Source of the DNA: Algoriphagus sp.
Lineage (GTDB): Bacteria > Bacteroidota > Bacteroidia > Cytophagales > Cyclobacteriaceae
DNA: 64,000 bases
Reading direction: 5' to 3'
Assembly (NCBI GenBank): GCA_018336015.1
Contig: JAGXQZ010000071.1
Coordinates: forward strand, 62,001 to 126,000
This document shows, in pieces, positions 61,768 to 64,000 of this stretch. Under the pieces are notes generated by a model. The model was not told the origin of the DNA, did no database searches, and saw only the letters and a program-made list of their open reading frames with translations. Positions within the stretch are counted from its first letter, which is position 1; each line of letters starts with the position of its first letter. The position numbers and the translations under genes were made by a program.

Positions 61768-63165
61768 ATGTACGACGTCATAGTAATAGGTTCTGGTCCA
61801 GGTGGGTATGTGGCAGCTATTCGTGCTGCTCAACTCGGGATGAAAACCGCAATCGTAGAAAAATATTCCACCCTGGGGGGAACATGCCTCAATGTGGGCT
61901 GTATTCCTTCTAAGGCACTGCTGGATTCTTCCGAGCATTACCACAATGCCGCGCATACTTTCAAAACTCATGGTATCAACTTGAGTGATTTGAAGGTGGA
62001 TTTACCACAAATGATTTCCCGCAAGGATGATGTGGTAAAGCAAAATGTAGATGGTATTCAGTTTTTAATGAAAAAGAACAAAATCGATGTGCATCATGGA
62101 TTGGGCTCTTTTGTGGATGCCCACACGGTGAAAGTGACCAAAGAAGACGGTACATCGACAGACATTCAGGGGAAAAACATCATCATCGCTACTGGTTCTA
62201 AACCTGCTTCTTTACCTTTCATCAAGTTGGATAAGCAAAGGGTAATTACCTCTACCGAAGCACTCAAGATGAAAGAAATCCCCAAACACCTCATCGTCAT
62301 TGGTGGTGGTGTGATCGGGATGGAGTTGGGATCGGTTTATGGTCGATTAGGAGCCAAAGTGTCGGTGGTTGAATTTATGGATTCTATCATCCCGACTATG
62401 GATAAAACCATGGGTAAAGAACTCCAAAAGTCTTTGAAGAAGCTTGGATTTGAGTTTTATCTGAAGCATAAGGTCACTGCAGTAGAAAATCTTGGTGACG
62501 AAGTAGTCGTGAAGGCTGATAATGGAAAAGGCGAGGTAGTGGAAATCAAAGGGGACTATGTCTTGGTTTCTATTGGAAGAAAGCCTTACACTGATGGACT
62601 TAATGCTCAAGCAGCTGGTGTGAAGGTTACGGAGAGAGGTCAGATCGAAGTAAATGATCACCTTCAAACTTCCGTATCACACATTTACGCGATAGGTGAT
62701 GTGGTGAAAGGAGCCATGCTTGCTCACAAAGCAGAGGAAGAGGGGGTATATGTAGCTGAAACCATTGCTGGACAAAAGCCTCATATCAATTACTTACTTA
62801 TTCCAGGTGTAGTATATACTTGGCCAGAAGTGGCAGCGGTAGGATATACCGAAGAGCAGCTGAAGGAGCAAGGAAGAAAATATAAGGCGGGCAAATTCCC
62901 ATTCTTGGCTTCAGGACGTGCACGTGCCTCGATGGATACAGACGGATTGGTTAAGGTTTTGGCTGATGCTGAGACTGACGAGATCTTGGGTGTTCACATG
63001 ATAGGTCCTCGTACAGCCGATATGATTGCCGAGGCAGTTGTTGCTATGGAGTTCCGTGCCTCTGCTGAAGATATTTCCAGAATGTCACACGCTCACCCTA
63101 CTTATACAGAAGCATTCAAGGAAGCTTGCTTAGCTGCTACCGATAATCGTGCTCTTCACGTATAA
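61768..63165 (+). CDS. lpdA: Dihydrolipoyl dehydrogenase (E3)
   Basis: This 465-residue flavoenzyme reoxidises the lipoyl arms with NAD. It has the FAD-binding VIVIGSGPGGYVAAIRAAQL, redox disulfide GGTCLNVGCIPSKALLDS, NAD-binding IVIGGGVIGMELGSVYGRLG, AIGDVVKGAMLAHKAEEEGV and the interface His-Glu site SHAHPTYTEAFKEA. It follows sucB by 114 bases and completes sucA-sucB-lpd. Confidence 0.97.
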   Translation: MYDVIVIGSGPGGYVAAIRAAQLGMKTAIVEKYSTLGGTCLNVGCIPSKALLDSSEHYHNAAHTFKTHGINLSDLKVDLPQMISRKDDVVKQNVDGIQFLMKKNKIDVHHGLGSFVDAHTVKVTKEDGTSTDIQGKNIIIATGSKPASLPFIKLDKQRVITSTEALKMKEIPKHLIVIGGGVIGMELGSVYGRLGAKVSVVEFMDSIIPTMDKTMGKELQKSLKKLGFEFYLKHKVTAVENLGDEVVVKADNGKGEVVEIKGDYVLVSIGRKPYTDGLNAQAAGVKVTERGQIEVNDHLQTSVSHIYAIGDVVKGAMLAHKAEEEGVYVAETIAGQKPHINYLLIPGVVYTWPEVAAVGYTEEQLKEQGRKYKAGKFPFLASGRARASMDTDGLVKVLADAETDEILGVHMIGPRTADMIAEAVVAMEFRASAEDISRMSHAHPTYTEAFKEACLAATDNRALHV

Positions 63166-63182
63166 ATTTTAAATGATAATTG

Positions 63183-63216
63183 AAAAGGCCATTCTCTTTG
63201 CGGAGGATGGCTTTTT
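63183..63216 (+). terminator. Rho-independent terminator after lpd
   Basis: AAAAGGCCATTCTC pairs imperfectly with GAGGATGGCTTTTT, which ends in a T-run. Confidence 0.65.
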
Positions 63217-63247
63217 CGTTTTCTCAAAAAAATGGCTTAATTCCCGA

Positions 63248-64000
63248 ATGAAGTTCAAAATAGCAATCTTGGGAGCTGGAAATGTAGCTTGGCACTTGGC
63301 TCCAGCATTGGAAGATGCTGGGCATGAGATTACGGAAGTTTATGCTCGGGATATTCAAAATGCGATTGGAATCACCGAGAGAGTCTATTCTGCGGAGCCA
63401 AAAGATGATTTGGACTTCTCGGAAAGCCGGGCAAAAATCTTTATTCTGACGGTAAAGGATTCGGCGATCTCTGAATTAGCTGACCAGGTGATTTTGCCAG
63501 AAGATAGTATTTTGGTCCATACTTCAGGCACCATGTCTTTGGAGATTTTGGGTTATAGCTCGGCCAGTTATACAGGGATTCTTTATCCTTTACAATCCTT
63601 CACAAAAGGGAAAAAGGTAGAAATGGATGAGGTTCCTTTTCTCATAGAGTCAGAGGATGAGGGTACATTGCAAAAGCTAAAGAAGCTTGCGAAAACCATA
63701 TCTCCTTTGGTTTACCAAGTGCGATCCAGGGATCGGAAAGCTGTACACGTAGCGGCTGTATTTGGAAGTAATTTTACCAATCACATGATTCGCATCGCAG
63801 AGGAAATCATGCAAAGACAAGGTTTGGACTTCGAAATGCTAAAACCTTTGATTATAGAAACCTTATCTAAAAGTCTGCAGATTGGGGCAAAAAAAGCACA
63901 GACAGGACCTGCCATTCGAGAAGATTACGAAACCCTCGATGAACATCATCGGTTTTTAGCTTATAATGAACAGCTGGCAGAAATCTATCGCCTGATCTCT
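63248..64000 (+). CDS. Rossmann-fold DUF2520 protein, C-terminus cut by window edge
   Basis: From ATG 63248 (MKFKIAILGAGNVAWHLAPA) the frame is open to the last base (251 codons). The N-terminus is a dinucleotide-binding Rossmann fold (ILGAGNVAWHL). Then come ILTVKDSAISELADQ, LVHTSGTMSLEILGY and GILYPLQSFTKGKKVEMDE, and a helical C-terminal part with HVAAVFGSNFTNHMIRIAEE and KKAQTGPAIREDYETLDEH. This matches DUF2520 (Rossmann-like and DUF2520) proteins, related to NADP oxidoreductases of the ProC/F420 type. Function is not established. Confidence 0.88.
   Translation, partial: MKFKIAILGAGNVAWHLAPALEDAGHEITEVYARDIQNAIGITERVYSAEPKDDLDFSESRAKIFILTVKDSAISELADQVILPEDSILVHTSGTMSLEILGYSSASYTGILYPLQSFTKGKKVEMDEVPFLIESEDEGTLQKLKKLAKTISPLVYQVRSRDRKAVHVAAVFGSNFTNHMIRIAEEIMQRQGLDFEMLKPLIIETLSKSLQIGAKKAQTGPAIREDYETLDEHHRFLAYNEQLAEIYRLIS

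Noticed and set aside
1..64000. CRISPR arrays, tRNA and rRNA genes
   Set aside because: No short regularly spaced repeats, no cloverleaf-like tRNA sequence and no rRNA conserved cores were seen by eye; a covariance search would be decisive.

Overview
The window is chromosomal DNA of a Bacteroidota bacterium, most likely order Cytophagales and close to Cyclobacteriaceae/Algoriphagus-type genomes. The evidence is two SusC/SusD outer-membrane uptake pairs, many Cys-anchored lipoproteins, bacillithiol synthesis (BshC), DUF5686 and DUF3810 proteins, and upstream elements of the Bacteroidota type TAnnTTTG. The species assignment is an inference. No rRNA, tRNA, CRISPR array, transposase or integrase was seen.

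Layout. (1) 1-754: start of a DUF5686/carboxypeptidase-regulatory-like protein on the minus strand, cut by the window edge. (2) 755-17799: a plus-strand uptake locus. A 513-base AT-rich leader with a perfect 20-bp LacI-type palindrome precedes SusC and SusD. Then come three giant paralogous FG-GAP/ASPIC-UnbV lipoproteins (about 1,095 residues each) with a small unknown lipoprotein between the first and second, and a vanadium-haloperoxidase/PAP2 lipoprotein. (3) 17800-25547: the most unusual part, a tandem array of four minus-strand cassettes. Each has a conserved non-coding upstream region, a short secreted Cys-rich peptide gene and a 6-bladed beta-propeller lipoprotein gene; one cassette also has a thioredoxin-like lipoprotein. 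Signal peptides and upstream DNA are nearly identical between cassettes, while the mature peptides are almost unrelated. Copies of the last 22 codons of the haloperoxidase gene plus its terminator flank cassettes at three further places, still encoding nearly the same peptide with mostly silent or conservative changes. (4) 25548-33574: acyl-CoA dehydrogenase, a TPR sensor histidine kinase, a DbpA-like RNA helicase, a PQQ-type dehydrogenase with fused cytochrome c domain, and a fatty acid hydroxylase. (5) 33777-50789: housekeeping genes for CcmB, a short-chain dehydrogenase, a D-Ala-D-Ala dipeptidase, a ThuA protein, an Nfu Fe-S scaffold, DUF3810, a DMT exporter, DusB, a CPBP protease, DUF2007, CdsA, glutamate dehydrogenase, phosphatidylserine decarboxylase, MnmD, IspF, an M16 peptidase, BshC, 5-formyl-THF cyclo-ligase and a small secreted protein. 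(6) 51236-57097: a second SusC/SusD pair with a third lipoprotein. (7) 57249-63165: sucA, sucB and lpd, the whole 2-oxoglutarate dehydrogenase complex, then a truncated DUF2520 Rossmann protein.

The cassette array is the best candidate for an undescribed system. It resembles, in layout only, the small NVEALA-type peptides found beside 6-bladed propeller/BF3164-type lipoproteins in Bacteroides. The stacked haloperoxidase 3' ends suggest repeated acquisition at one gene-end site. Its function cannot be read from sequence alone.
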